Shown: positions 12,350 through 24,390 of the stretch, piece by piece
Layout of the letters: the number at the start of each line of letters is the position of its first letter
Position numbering within the stretch: position 1 is the first letter of the stretch
DNA from: Pterobdella sp. o SKG-2022
Taxonomy: Eukaryota; Annelida; Clitellata; Hirudinida; Piscicolidae
Length of the DNA: 64,000 nt
NCBI GenBank assembly: GCA_964035795.1
Contig: OZ038321.1
Coordinates: 15,245,971-15,309,970 of the forward strand
Direction of reading: 5' to 3'
Notes under the pieces: model-generated
The model's database searches: none
What the model saw: only the letters and a program-made list of their open reading frames with translations
What the model was told of the DNA's origin: nothing
Made by a program: the position numbers and the translations under genes

Positions 12350-15300
12350 TTAGGACAAGTGCCAGGGCGCTTGATTCGAAGGCACATCTACACCTGAATC
12401 CACACTGAAGGATGAGCGAGTACTTCTAGGAGGTGAATTTTGCCGCGACATATCGATATGTTTTGGAGTGCCATAATCTTCGTAAGCGTACAAAGGAGAG
12501 TTTGAATTTTGGGTAAGGTAGCAACCGTCTGATTGTTTCAATGATAGTGTGTCTGTAGCTATGGCCTTTTCAATGGAAGAACGCATTTGTCCTTTAAAGC
12601 CATCAGGGTCAGTAAGAAGACAACTGGATGTGCATAGAAGTCTTAGACTGTCTGAAATCACTGCAAATGAATCAATTGAAGAAATATTTTATATAATATA
12701 TTATGATTTTGGTGAGTTAAAAGATCGAAGTTAAAAATGTATATTATACGGAACTATTCAAACACATCTTATCTAACTTTCCGATAATATTATATCAACC
12801 TTCAAGGATTTGATTCACCAACGATAAGAATTTTTAAAAAAGGACTTTAATATTTATATAAATATGGTTTAATTATGAACGAGAAAAAGACTAAATTTTA
12901 CTTGGTCTGAGAGATATGAGAGAACAAGATTCATTTAGCCAATTTGAAAATTTTTTCGTCAAATTATCAGAATGAGTAGAATTGAGAAGATTTTGTAAAG
13001 ACGAGAACAAAGGTTCTATAAGTAGTAAAAACTATAATAAAGATAGAACATGAGATTGCCGTTTGGTTAAGGAACAGTATTTTAAAATATGTTAAACAAT
13101 CCAAATATTACATAATTTATAAAAATTGCAGTTAATATTAGTTGTTGATAATCAAAATCAAATTTTATTTAAAAAAAACCACTTAATATAGAACAAAACT
13201 TCAAGGATACGATCCAAAACTTAGTGTTAGATCTGGCTTTTTGGAAAACAAACTGTTTAATCCAAGCTTCAAGTTGTTGTTGACAAGCTGGAGAAATTAA
13301 ACACGTTTTTGAAGGCATTCCTGAAGCTGGTAACTGACTTTGGTACATCCTTTACAAAAGTGATAAGCCTTATTATTATCATTACTGTGATCAGTAATGA
13401 AAGATGTTGATTCGAAAACTATACTAAATAAATTCCATGTATATCACTAAGAACTTTTTGTGTTAAAAAGAAGAAATAACTAAGTTTACCGAATAGCTGA
13501 TTTGGATTTTTTATGAATACTAACTTGATCTCCTGTTCACATTGTTTTTTGTCCATTTTCAAGCGATCCAGCTCTTCTTCCATTGAATCTCTCTCATCTT
13601 TCAACTTCTTTATGTAATTCACAGCTAGGAGGAAACAATGCACATAAATCCAATGATGCGTATGATTGTTATAAAGTATAGGTATAAAGCATTTTCTAGT
13701 TATTTCTATATTTATAGCTAGTTTCAAGTGTCACATGACTCAAGTAATTTACCAGAAGTTAACTATTAACCTAGTAACAAAAGCTTCTAGATAAGTATTA
13801 TCAAAAAATTCAAAAAACTTGAGCAGAAAGTGAAATAAATAGAGAAATGTCATTACTTTTAGTGAGTGTGGTTGTTTTGCTGATTCTGCACCCATTATTG
13901 TCCCTTATGGCTGGCACTACTTCGTTCAGATTGTCCAAACCACACTTTTTAATCAACGTTAATTACAAGATAATGATATTTTAGAATCCATGTAGCATAG
14001 AAAAATACGTAAACTAGAAAATAATGATAATTAAATAAATAATGCACTAGAAAAAAATTTTGGAAATCTTTTTGTGATTTAAAAATATTACATCCAATCA
14101 ATCATATATCTTCATATACATATACGTTTTCCATTTCCAAGGGTAGGGCAAAAAAACATAAATATCATGTCAGCTGACTAAAATGACAACGTTAACACAA
14201 TTATTTTAAAAAAGTTACAAATAAACATCACTTCAAGTCATTTTGAGAGATTATTTAAGAAGTTGATTACCTTTATACTAAACCTTCGCATTTGTTCTAT
14301 GTTTTTGTGGCTACTAATCTTCGAATTTGCGTGCTGTAGAGTAGAATTCTGTGAAGATTAATTGCTTAAATTGCATTAAAATAACAATGAAACATACATA
14401 ACTTGTGTCTTTGGGAACTTCATCTTCGTCATCCATTATGTCTTCTTTTACCTTAAACATTTCGTTTTGTTCCATCATAACTTCCAAAGAATTATGTAGG
14501 ATAAGACTAGATACAATGATATGAAGATTGTACAAAAAGCAGTTATTTGATCTTAACATAATTACTAACTAACTTATTCAAATGAAAATTTCAAACTATT
14601 GTTATTCACTAAAATTTGCACTGGTCTATATTACTGGTTATACGTATTAAATAAGAAACAACACAAAAAAATTAAAAACTGAAATCATCATCCTCAAAAA
14701 CCTTTAATACCTTTCTGACTCTAGGCTTTGTCTTTCTTGTTGTTTTGATTTTAACATTCTTTTTCATAACTTAAATGAAGATTACTTAATTAAGTAAAGC
14801 AATTAAGTGAAATTATTTAATAATATATTGATAACGCTTGAAGAATTTATCATATTAACTTCAAATTTTTGTTCAATTTTTGGATAAACACTGTTCTGAA
14901 TGTTTCAAATAAAGGAATATTGTAAGATCATTCATAAGTAATTATTATTGTAATAACTGCAACCAATACACAGCTTTTCGGTTTTTCAAAATATCAAAAT
15001 AGAACTGTTTTAAAATGTATTCTATTAACAGTCTATTACCAAAAGCCATCATACCACCACTATTGTTCAGCGTCTCTAACCCCAAAGCATGAGTTAGATG
15101 TATCATTAAAATCCATAAAATGGAATATTATAGAATCATAGGTAAAATAAAATCTTCTATATTTTTGTTTTATTTAATGCCTGATAAAACCTGTGCAACT
15201 GGATGGATCTTGAATATAGTTCTTCATATCAAACACTCTTCTATGCAGAGAATACTCCTCATTATTATTTGAATGGTTATTTTTCTGCCTGGATTTGCCC

Positions 15301-18300
15301 AAAGGCTGTGAAATAACATGGAATTCAAATGTAGCAACAAATCTTTTTAATTTGAAAAAAAAGAAACATTATTAACACATTATATATCTGAAAAGTTTGA
15401 AACTCTTTCAAAACAAACACAAATATAATGTTTTATTAAAGGTAGGCATACTTGGGGCACTTTGAAGGATGGCTCATCAATGGAGGTATGTGGCAATGGA
15501 GGAGAAGTCTCGAGGTTGATTGATTGATGATTGTCTTGCAAAGATGTATGTTGTATATCTGGCTGTATAAGCACAATTTCTTTGTCATATGTCTCTTGTG
15601 CCTTGGCATTAAATTGATCGGTTTTCATAAGTTGAAAGTCTGCAGGTAGTTGTAACATGATGAAGCCCTTTTTGTTTGAATCGTCATTGCTTGCATGCTG
15701 AGTGATAGAGAAGTTGTTGTTCGACTGTTGTATTAGCTCAATCAACTGATTTGCTGGCTGATCCACTATTGAAGTTTCATGCTTAGGATATGTACACTCT
15801 TGATTCGTTCTTTTAAAGTGATGTTGGTTAGATTCATTATTAAAAGCAATGGTTTGTGTCCCTTGAAAGAACTGTTGAGTCTCTTGATTATGAAAGACTG
15901 GTGGTTGTTGAGATTGTTTGAGAAGGCTGGTCAAAAGGGGCATATTATGACAGACCACATCACTCTTATATTGATCTTGTTCTCCCGATGAGACAACATT
16001 AGTGTTGGTTGAAGAAGTGGAAAACTCAGATAAAAAACTTACTTTTTTATTTTGATTACTTTGTAGGTTTAAATCGTTTTTTTCAATAAGGTTCATGTTA
16101 TGAATGTTGAAAGTCTCGTTGTTTTTTGAAGAAAAATTAATTTCATTTTCATTATTTTGACTCACTGAATTATTATTAAAAACTGAATTCTTATATTCAT
16201 TATTGACATCTAGATTTTTGCATTCATTATTAGAAAGTACTAAAATTTTGTATATGTTAGACTGTTCATCTAACATGAACAACTGATTGACTGAAGACTC
16301 CCAGCTATTTTGAGGATGTTGTTGATTCTGCTGAAAGGACTGAATGACTTGAGGATTGAACATAGGACTCCTTTGTTGGCTGATGACATCATCTGCACAC
16401 TGACTGGAAAAGCCTTCTTGATTAAGTAATACGATTGAGTCATGTTGTTGGTTTATTTTAGGCAGATTGTTTTCTTGTAGATGTTTATAGAGAAAATAGA
16501 CATTCTGTTGATTTGAATTATAAATATCTTGAACATTTTTGATGAACAAAGTTTCCTTGGAATCTTGGTTGAAAAAACTTTGAACATTTATATTAGTTAG
16601 TGTTTCACTGTTCTCTGCTAAAATTCTATCATTATGTTTACTGTTATTATTGCAACTGTCATTGTTAAAAACATTACTAGAGCCACCATTATCAAAAACA
16701 GTCAAGTTATTGAATTCATTACTTTGACTAATATTATTATTTTCAAGATTATTAAACCTGGTATTATTAGCAATAGATTCAAATAAGAAATCATCATTAT
16801 TATTATTATTACTTATATTATTAGTTTTTACAATGTCTATGGATTCATGATTAATTTTCTTTGTTACATAAGTATTGAAATCATCATCGAGATTTTTATG
16901 ACTTGATAAGCTTGTATCATTTAAAACATTGAGATCATTTATAGCAGTATTATATTGGTCAAGGTGTGAGTGGGGTAGATTGAAGTTTCCTTGGTATAGT
17001 GGTATGTTACTTTCATTCTGATTAGAATTCTCCTGATCAATCTGATTAAAACAATATTTAAGTTAATCAAATGATTTTTTCATTTTATTTATTAAAAAAA
17101 GTTTAAATAAAGAAAGCTATTATAACAAATAGATGCTTACAAAAATTTTAATATAAGATTTAAAATCATAATTTCAATATAATAACAGAAAATTAATAAA
17201 AAATTAAATGTGCAAACTTCTGTGAAAACTAGAGGAGATTTTTGAAAGTGAGTGTCATTTTCTGTAAATGATGATACTCAAATTTATTTAAAGAAAAGTA
17301 TTGGTTCACTTAAAATTGTTGCATAAAACAAAATATATTTGTGAGTTCAAATCAAACAATTATGAAATTTGATCGACACTTCAAACATCAATTGAAATAT
17401 ATATATATATATATATAATTTTAAAAAATATCATTATTCAAACTAGTTATATAGAAAATGATTAACATAATATAGTCAAATATATTTATAAAAAAAATTT
17501 ATTCTGAATAAAGAGAAATTTTAGAAAAACATACTGAATGAGGATTGAACATGATCAAAAAACTCATTGAAATTATTATCAGCATAGAAGTTATCCTCAG
17601 AAAAAGCTGAGACTTCCTTAAGATTCCCAGCATCAAAAAGGAGATTGTGAAAAGTGAAATCAGCATCATATTCCATGTCAGGGTCATTGAAAATGGCCTT
17701 GTTCACAATTCCCCCAAGAGATGTTAGTCTTCGGGAATTATTCTCACTCGAGCGTTGGATTATTTCACAGTATGGTTTGTTCTGAATGTAAAAAATTGTT
17801 TTCTTACCATTTGATGATCAATTATGAATAAATTTAATGACAAAACCTCATGATCATTCTAAAATAATTATGTAAAAAACAAACCTCTGATAAGCAATCT
17901 ACATTTTGATGCTTATTGAAAAATTTATTTTTTGAGAAGTGACTCATTTTTTTCCAATGGTCTCTTAATTCAATCCACTGCCTCTTCCAATGTATTCGGT
18001 TATATGAGGTCTTCTGAGAATTTATTTGAATATTTATAATCATATAATTGGTTGTAATGACTCTTCAGTTAGCATAAAAAGATGTACAAACATATTGGAT
18101 GTTTTCAGCGAGAGGAGATGAGAAATGACACACCACACAATGAGCTCCTTTAACAACTGGATAAGTTTTATTTAAAAATCAAAATTAGTAAACCATCGCT
18201 AATAAGTTATGATACATTGCATGTGCCATTCCCTCCATATGATATTGTTCAGACGGATTTTTTCCTTCAGCCTTACTTTAATTCCTCTAAAATTTTTCCA

Positions 18301-18732
18301 TTTTGGTGAAGTCAGAGTCCCTCTAAAAAACATATTCTTATTTATTTAAATGACTAAATTTACTTGATAAAAAAATTACCTATTGGACAAATATCTTTCC
18401 ACAATGGACATACATTTGAACAATTTTGAAAGAGAAGAATCAATTGATGTGAGTTTATTATTTAATTCTCCATTATCTTCTGCATTACCATAAGAATCTC
18501 CAGATTCATTGGAGTTTTCAGAACCAGCAATGTAAAGAATGTTTTCTTCTTGGTCTGTTTCAGCCACTTCATGCACATGACTCACCATAAAATGACCACT
18601 ATGAATGTTCTTCTCATAAGCTTCATTTTCTAACAGATTACCTGCAACACCAGTTTGTTTTATTCCAGATTCCCCTGGTTCATAAACGTCTTCTGTATCA
18701 CTATGGGCCATTGTTTGCTCAAACAGTTTCAT
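12350..18732 (-). CDS. Mondo-family bHLH-leucine zipper transcription factor (MLXIP/MLXIPL-like)
   Basis: Glucose-responsive Mondo factors dimerise with MLX on E-box-like sites. Exons (minus): 18732-18380, 18322-18216, 18156-18092, 18013-17885, 17781-17535, 17041-15452, 15305-15191, 14480-14398, 14333-14271, 13944-13857, 13624-13525, 13349-13211, 13031-12902, 12660-12350; about 1,170 residues. The N-terminal Mondo region shows IHSGHFMVS, LTSPKWKNFRGIK, EKIRLNNIIWREWHMQFVKG and HWKRQWIELRDHW. The bHLH (from about residue 897) keeps H-E-R contacts in SSHKNIEQMRRFSIK, then RISKTTTLTKTVNYIKKLKD and a zipper. The C-terminal dimerisation/localisation domain shows YQSQLPASGMP, ARSNTKFWI, LIEPLFSSLQN and LRLLCTSSCLLTDPDGF. 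The 1,590-bp exon is Asn/Gln-rich with no known domain. Every junction closes in frame except 17535/17041, off by one base, so a microexon or another donor is missed there. Confidence 0.9.
17397..17418. repeat. (AT)n simple repeat
   Basis: Short AT dinucleotide run in a Mondo intron. Confidence 0.7.
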
Positions 18733-19614
18733 TTGTTCAAACTACTTCATGCTAGTTGGTGATGTTAAAGTTTTTCAATCAAACTGACAATGCAGTTTTT
18801 GATAAATACTTTAAGTATTAAAGAAGGATGAAAAAATGATTATATATGCACTTGAAGAAATTGAAACTCGAGAAGAATTTTTAATATCCAATTTTTTTCA
18901 AAAGTTACCAAAATCACTAAAACTTGAAAAATAAACAAATATATAAACGAGATTAAATAGCAATCGCCCTGAACAAAAGCATCAATACTATTGACTGAGA
19001 CTATTATCGGAATAAAAATATTATTCTAAAAAAAAGATTTATTTTTATTCTTTTTACTTTTTATTGTTACTATAAGGTTACAATTCAAAGTTAAATAAGA
19101 TAGACAATTTTTGACCCGTGTCTCAGAAATTTCATAAATGATACATAAAAATAAGTTTTTAAAAAATGATGAAACAAAGAGAATATAATAACATTCTATT
19201 TTAATAATGGAATGAAAATTTTAGTGCTAAATTTGTTTTATAGTTTATATCTTTTGAGATTACCAAATTTAACATTGACAAAATTGAGGAAACTCTTTCC
19301 TAAAATATAACTTTCTGGGATTGACAAGTATGTTAATTACGATTATCAAACGTTTTCATAAACACTTCATGAATATAATAAACCTTTTCATTTATACTGA
19401 ACAACACATTAAACTTCCTTCACTAAGCCTTTTTATTTTTTCTCACAGCATTACTTAGTTATTGTGAAATATCGAAAGCATGGAAAAAAAAATTTCCTGA
19501 CTTGAACGCACACCCAAAAACCTTAGTTTTGAAATAAAAAACTTTATTAAAATTATATTTCAAATATGATAAAGTTTTATTGATAAATTTATATTTTGAA
19601 TTGTCTATGTTGCC
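18733..19614. other. Divergent intergenic region between Mondo (-) and the coiled-coil gene (+)
   Basis: About 880 bp separate the two start codons. It should hold both promoters, but the sequence is uniformly AT-rich and I can point to no convincing TATA box or other motif. Confidence 0.4.
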
Positions 19615-22600
19615 ATGGAAAAGCACCTAAATAACAAAGCAAATAATGTCTCAAACAAAACTCCCTTTTTTGGAAAAAACTCACTATTCCAATGGAGTAA
19701 AGAAAGGCATCCTGAAAAATGGTTGTTCTGTAGACATTTACAAAAACTACCCCCATTTGTATAGCAGACCATTTCACAATTCGCATCAACAATCAAGTTC
19801 TTTAAGTAATTAATCACTTGAATTTACTTCTATAAAACTATTTAAAACTATATTTTTGTATTTTATTAAAAATAAATTGAATTTGTTCTTATTCTAGAAT
19901 ATGCACCCACTGAAAAAAGCTTCGAGGAAAACCAGGTAAACATTTATAATGATTAATGTGAATTGATTTTTTTAATTATTATTACTCTCTTTCTGTATAA
20001 ACAGAATTTGTTCAATAGAAATTCAAAAAAAAATTACAAAGAAGATGATATGAAAAATATCGGACACCAACATTTTAATGATGATCCAATGAAAGAATAT
20101 TTTCCAAAAAGTTTTGATGAAAATCTTATTGCCGAGATTGAAAACTTGAAAGATTTATTGGTAATAAAAAATAATGAAATGGAACGGGTCAAAAGCAAGG
20201 TTTGAGATTTATAATGATTTCAAATTTTTCTTTTATACTTTTTTTTTTAAAGCTTAGAATTGTTGAAAATGAATATTTAGAAACAAAAAGCAAAATCTAT
20301 TATGGGGCATCTGACGAATCCCAATACTCAAAGAAACATGCAAACGAAAATGAAAAAGAGAACAGTCTGTTAAAGTCAAAAATTATGGATTTGGAGTTTA
20401 TGCTTGAAGAAAAGGTTGTATTTATTCAGTTTGAGCCATAATTTGCTTCTTTCAATTTAATATATATAAATTTTTCTATAAAAACTTCATGGAATAACAG
20501 CAAAAAGTTATCAACGAAATGGAGAAAGATATTTCACATGAAAAGATGCACAAAAAAGTACTTTTAATTTTCGATAAAACCTTCGGAAATTAAACGATTA
20601 CATCAAATGAATAAGATTAAGCATTAATTATTTCAAAGGAGGAAACGGAGTTTATGAATCTGTTATTGGAAGAAATCAGGGTTTCATTAAATAGATTTAA
20701 TAAATAACATTAAATGCAGTTTGAGTTTTTTTGCAGTCGATGGTTGAAGAAAACTGCTTGAATTTCGATGTTTTAGAAAAATTATTCGTAAATATCTCAG
20801 ACAAAAACATGAGAGAAGAAACCTTCAAAATATTGGGAAAACTGATGAACATTTTTATGACTTTCAGTTACCAAGTTTTCGACTCTAAGTCTCAGCTTTC
20901 AAAATTAATAAACTTTTCAGGTCTAAAATCAAACCGACAACATGAGTAAAAATGATACAGAAACAAAAAATATTTTACAGATTACATTAGACAAATTGAA
21001 ATACTCAAGTCAAACGTCAAAATGTCTGAAAGCACTAGGGTGGCCATCCTTTCTGACAACCAAAAACTTAAGGAAAACTTAACATTATTCTCAGAACAAA
21101 GTTATTTCTTTACTTCTATTGAAATTTTGAACCGTTATTCTTTTCTATTTGTTTTAAAAAACTACTGATCTAAATAACTCCTGTATTTTTTATCTAGTTG
21201 GGAATTTGAATACGAAAACAAACGAGTTTGCTGACACTTTTCAAACAAAAACACAAAATATTCAAATGGTATTTTTTAGAAACGTTTTATCAAAAGAGTT
21301 TTACTGATAAAATATTAAAAAATTCTAGAAACTTCAAAATATTGATACCAAAAGAAAAGAAATGGCTGCAACGTATGAACGAAGATTAAGAGAAAAGGAA
21401 CAATACTATCTGAACGAAACAGTGAGGGACTTAAAAATAGTTTATTTAAGTCATAAATGTTTAAAAAATTATATCTCTAAAATTATTTGAAAATAACAGA
21501 ACATAAAAAATGATGAGCTGAAAAAAATGGCTGAAAACATTGAAAAACAGCAAATAACATACGCAAAACTCAAAGACTCTTTTGAACAAAATATCAAAGA
21601 GCTACAAACTCAGGTTACGCTTGTAAATGGGGAAAAGTTCTCAAAAAGTTTTGAATATATTTCCACATTCAGGTTAAAGAGCATTCATTCACAATTTTGG
21701 CTCTTGAGAATGAGAAAGATGAAATGAATAATATCAATCATGCTTTAACAAGTGAAAAACTTGAAATGACTCAATGGACAATAGGTGAATAGTAGTCTTC
21801 GTTATTGTATCGTTTTAATTCAATTAGTAAATAAAAATTGCATAGAAAGCGAATCAAAGACAGCAGAGCTGATAAAAAGCTTGAAATACAAAGTGGTAAA
21901 TTTTAAAAAAAAAATAACAAGTTTGCAAAAAACAATTGATGAACAAAATGAAGTTATATGGAACTTGAAAGATAAACTTAAGAAAAACTGTGAAACTGCT
22001 GAAGAAATTACAGGTTATTTGAGATTTAGTTTAGCCAAGATTTTTTTTACCTAATTTTAAATTAAATATACGCACTGCAGAAAAATTGATTGAAGAAAAA
22101 GGCGAAATAATTGAAAAGAAAAATCTAGAACTTATTGAATTAAAAAAAAGTTTAGAAGTTCTAACAGAAGAAAATGAAGCATTCAGAAATAATCAAAAGC
22201 ACATCCACTTTGAAATTGAGTTAGCTATGTTAAATAAAATATTAAATTCGAAGAATGACATTTACCTAAAAAAATTTCTTTCAAAAAGTATTTTTATTCA
22301 ACTTGAAAACTACTTTAATTTGAATCGCTGATATGGTGTTGTGAAAAATTTTTAAATATTTATATAGAAGATTAAAGAAGGAGGTGGAAATAAAAAATGA
22401 ACGACTCAAAACGATGGGTGATGAGCTTGAAAAGCTTTCTCATGAAACCGAAGCTCTTAGAATCGATACCCATAGAAAAATTGTTTGTTGGATTAAATAC
22501 TTTCTTAAAACTTCAGTTTAATTAAATCAATATTTTGTTATAAAACATACATATATGGCCTGTTGAGGTTGATTCAATAAATCATTTCCTGGATCAAGTT

Positions 22601-24064
22601 TCCTTCATCTTATTCCAAGAATTTCCATTTTACAGGGAATTGCTTGTCAAGCAAAACATCACGAGGAAACAATTAATAGACAAAGAGAATATTTAATTGA
22701 GTTGACGGCGAAAATCAAAGCTCTTGAATCTGGAGATAATCCTTGTGAGAAATAAAACAAATGAAATTAAACATTAATAACTTAAGCACTTAAAATTTTT
22801 GAAAGCTAACGTAAAATTTTTTTCAGTACTATTGAAAGAAGAAGCGGTTCAACAAGTGGCGTTTATGCGCAGAGAAATTGAAGCGCTTAAGGTTGTGCAT
22901 CTTTGTAAGGTAAGCGTGAAGAAACTGTATTAAAAAAAAACTTGAAAGTTAATTTACGTTTTTTGAATATCATGAAATATATAATTCTAAATTTATGTTT
23001 TTTAATAAACAAGGTGAAACTGGATCAAATAGATCCTGGTGTGAGTGAGGAAGGTGTTAGTGCCAGGCAATTGTTTGCAATGAACAAACTAACCGAGTCA
23101 CTAGAACTATCAGAAAACATAGTAATTAACAAATGTTGAATTTAGACAAAAAAATTGTTCTTATTTTAAATAATAACTATTTTATGTACTTGAATGAAAC
23201 AAAGAGTCGTTGGCCCGTCTATCTCGTAGTTGACCCTTTATGTCTGAGATGGTAAAGCTTCAGACTAATTAGCTAAAGTTACCGGACTCGATTCCGTTTA
23301 GACCGACAATTAACACCTGTCTCACAGTGTGTTTTTGCAAAATTAAATTCTTAGAATAAATAGAAAAGTAAACACGCTCTATAAATACCGTATTACATTT
23401 TACAAACAGTATGCAGGACTTCTCAAACAACTTGGTAAATGCCTCGGCTTAGGAACGCCAACCTTAGTTAGGTCTCTAATTTCATGCAGGTTAATACAGA
23501 TTTTGATTTAATTAAATAAAAAATATAATATATTACTATTGGAAATTTTGGAATAGAAACCTGAAAATAATTTTTTATAAAAAAAATTATCGATTAATTG
23601 CCATTATTTAATAAAGGAGCAACGAAGATATGACCTACTTGTTGAACGAAAGAAGTCATATGGCCAAAGAATTAGCTGAAAAAATCCAAGAGCTTAAAAC
23701 TCAAGTTGTGTCAGACAAAAAAACACTTGCGAATTATCATCGAGATAAAGAAAAACTCAGGTGAATTCTTTTAGAAATTGCGAAGCAATTTATTATCAAT
23801 ATTCTATTTTTAAAAGAATATTACAAGATCTGAATGAAAAGTCAAACAGAAATCTAGATATTCTCTCGGTAAATCTCAAGAATTTTTTAATATTTAATCG
23901 GTCAATTATAAAAACTTCAATTTACCATTTGAAATATTTTTACTTCATAAATAACCATATAGAATGAATTGATAATGAAACGGGATGAGACTCAGAGACT
24001 GAAGGATTCGTTATACAAGAGCAACGAAAAGCTTCACGTTAAAAGACAAAACAGACGTGATCAT
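19615..24064 (+). CDS. Long coiled-coil protein, many short exons
   Basis: The first six exons are well supported and in frame: 19615-19696, 19898-19935, 20005-20199, 20253-20414, 20501-20557, 20639-20680. Later coding stretches, with good splice sites but unverified phases, lie near 20737-20868, 20982-21100, 21330-21420, 21500-21720, 21840-22010, 22082-22190, 22640-22750, 22828-22905, 23015-23120, 23632-23760 and 23974-24064. The product is almost entirely charged heptad-like helix, for example FDENLIAEIENLKDLLVI and SLQKTIDEQNEVIWNLKDKL; no globular domain, membrane segment or catalytic motif is visible. Such proteins are common at centrioles, cilia and Golgi, but I cannot assign a family. 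A SINE (23210-23400) interrupts a late intron. The C-terminal end is not fixed. Confidence 0.6.
23210..23400 (+). mobile_element. tRNA-derived SINE, diverged copy
   Basis: Shares with 42663-42850 the block GACTAATTAGCTAAAGTTACC, a degenerate B box (ACTCGATTCC), the GACAATTAACACCTGT segment and CACAGTGTGTTTTTGC, followed by an AT-rich tail with ATTACATT. The tRNA head is disrupted by an insertion near 23228. Same family as the copies at 42663 and 62629. Confidence 0.75.
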
Positions 24065-24390
24065 GTATGTTTCATTGTTGTGAAAACAACATTAATTCAA
24101 TTTTATTTATAAACACATTTTCAGATAAACTCAAAAAAGAACGTAGTGAAATGAAATATCATAAGTTTATTTGTGGAATACTTTTAAAATAATATTTGAA
24201 ATTGTGAAAAAAATTTATAAAAGATGTTAAAATATGAATTGAAATTAACAGATAGAGCAATGTTATCTGATACATGCAAAACTTTTATAATTGTTTGTGT
24301 CATTCCAGTTTTTAAAGTATTTTTATACCCAATAAGCTGAGTACAGAAAACTATTTGATTTATAAAAAATGATGTGAAGCCAGGTCATAA

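Noticed and set aside
12549..12734. Plus-strand open frame over the last Mondo exon
   Set aside because: Antisense shadow of the conserved Mondo C-terminus.
14692..14775. Small basic ORF (about 30 codons, MKKNVKIKTTRKTK) on the minus strand
   Set aside because: Lies in a Mondo intron whose flanking exons join in frame without it; no independent support.
15000..15110. Possible extra Mondo exon on the minus strand
   Set aside because: An open frame exists, but the exons at 15191-15305 and 14398-14480 already join in the correct phase and order.
17141..17219. 79-bp candidate microexon in Mondo with good splice sites
   Set aside because: Hydrophobic product unlike the neighbours, and its length does not restore the frame.
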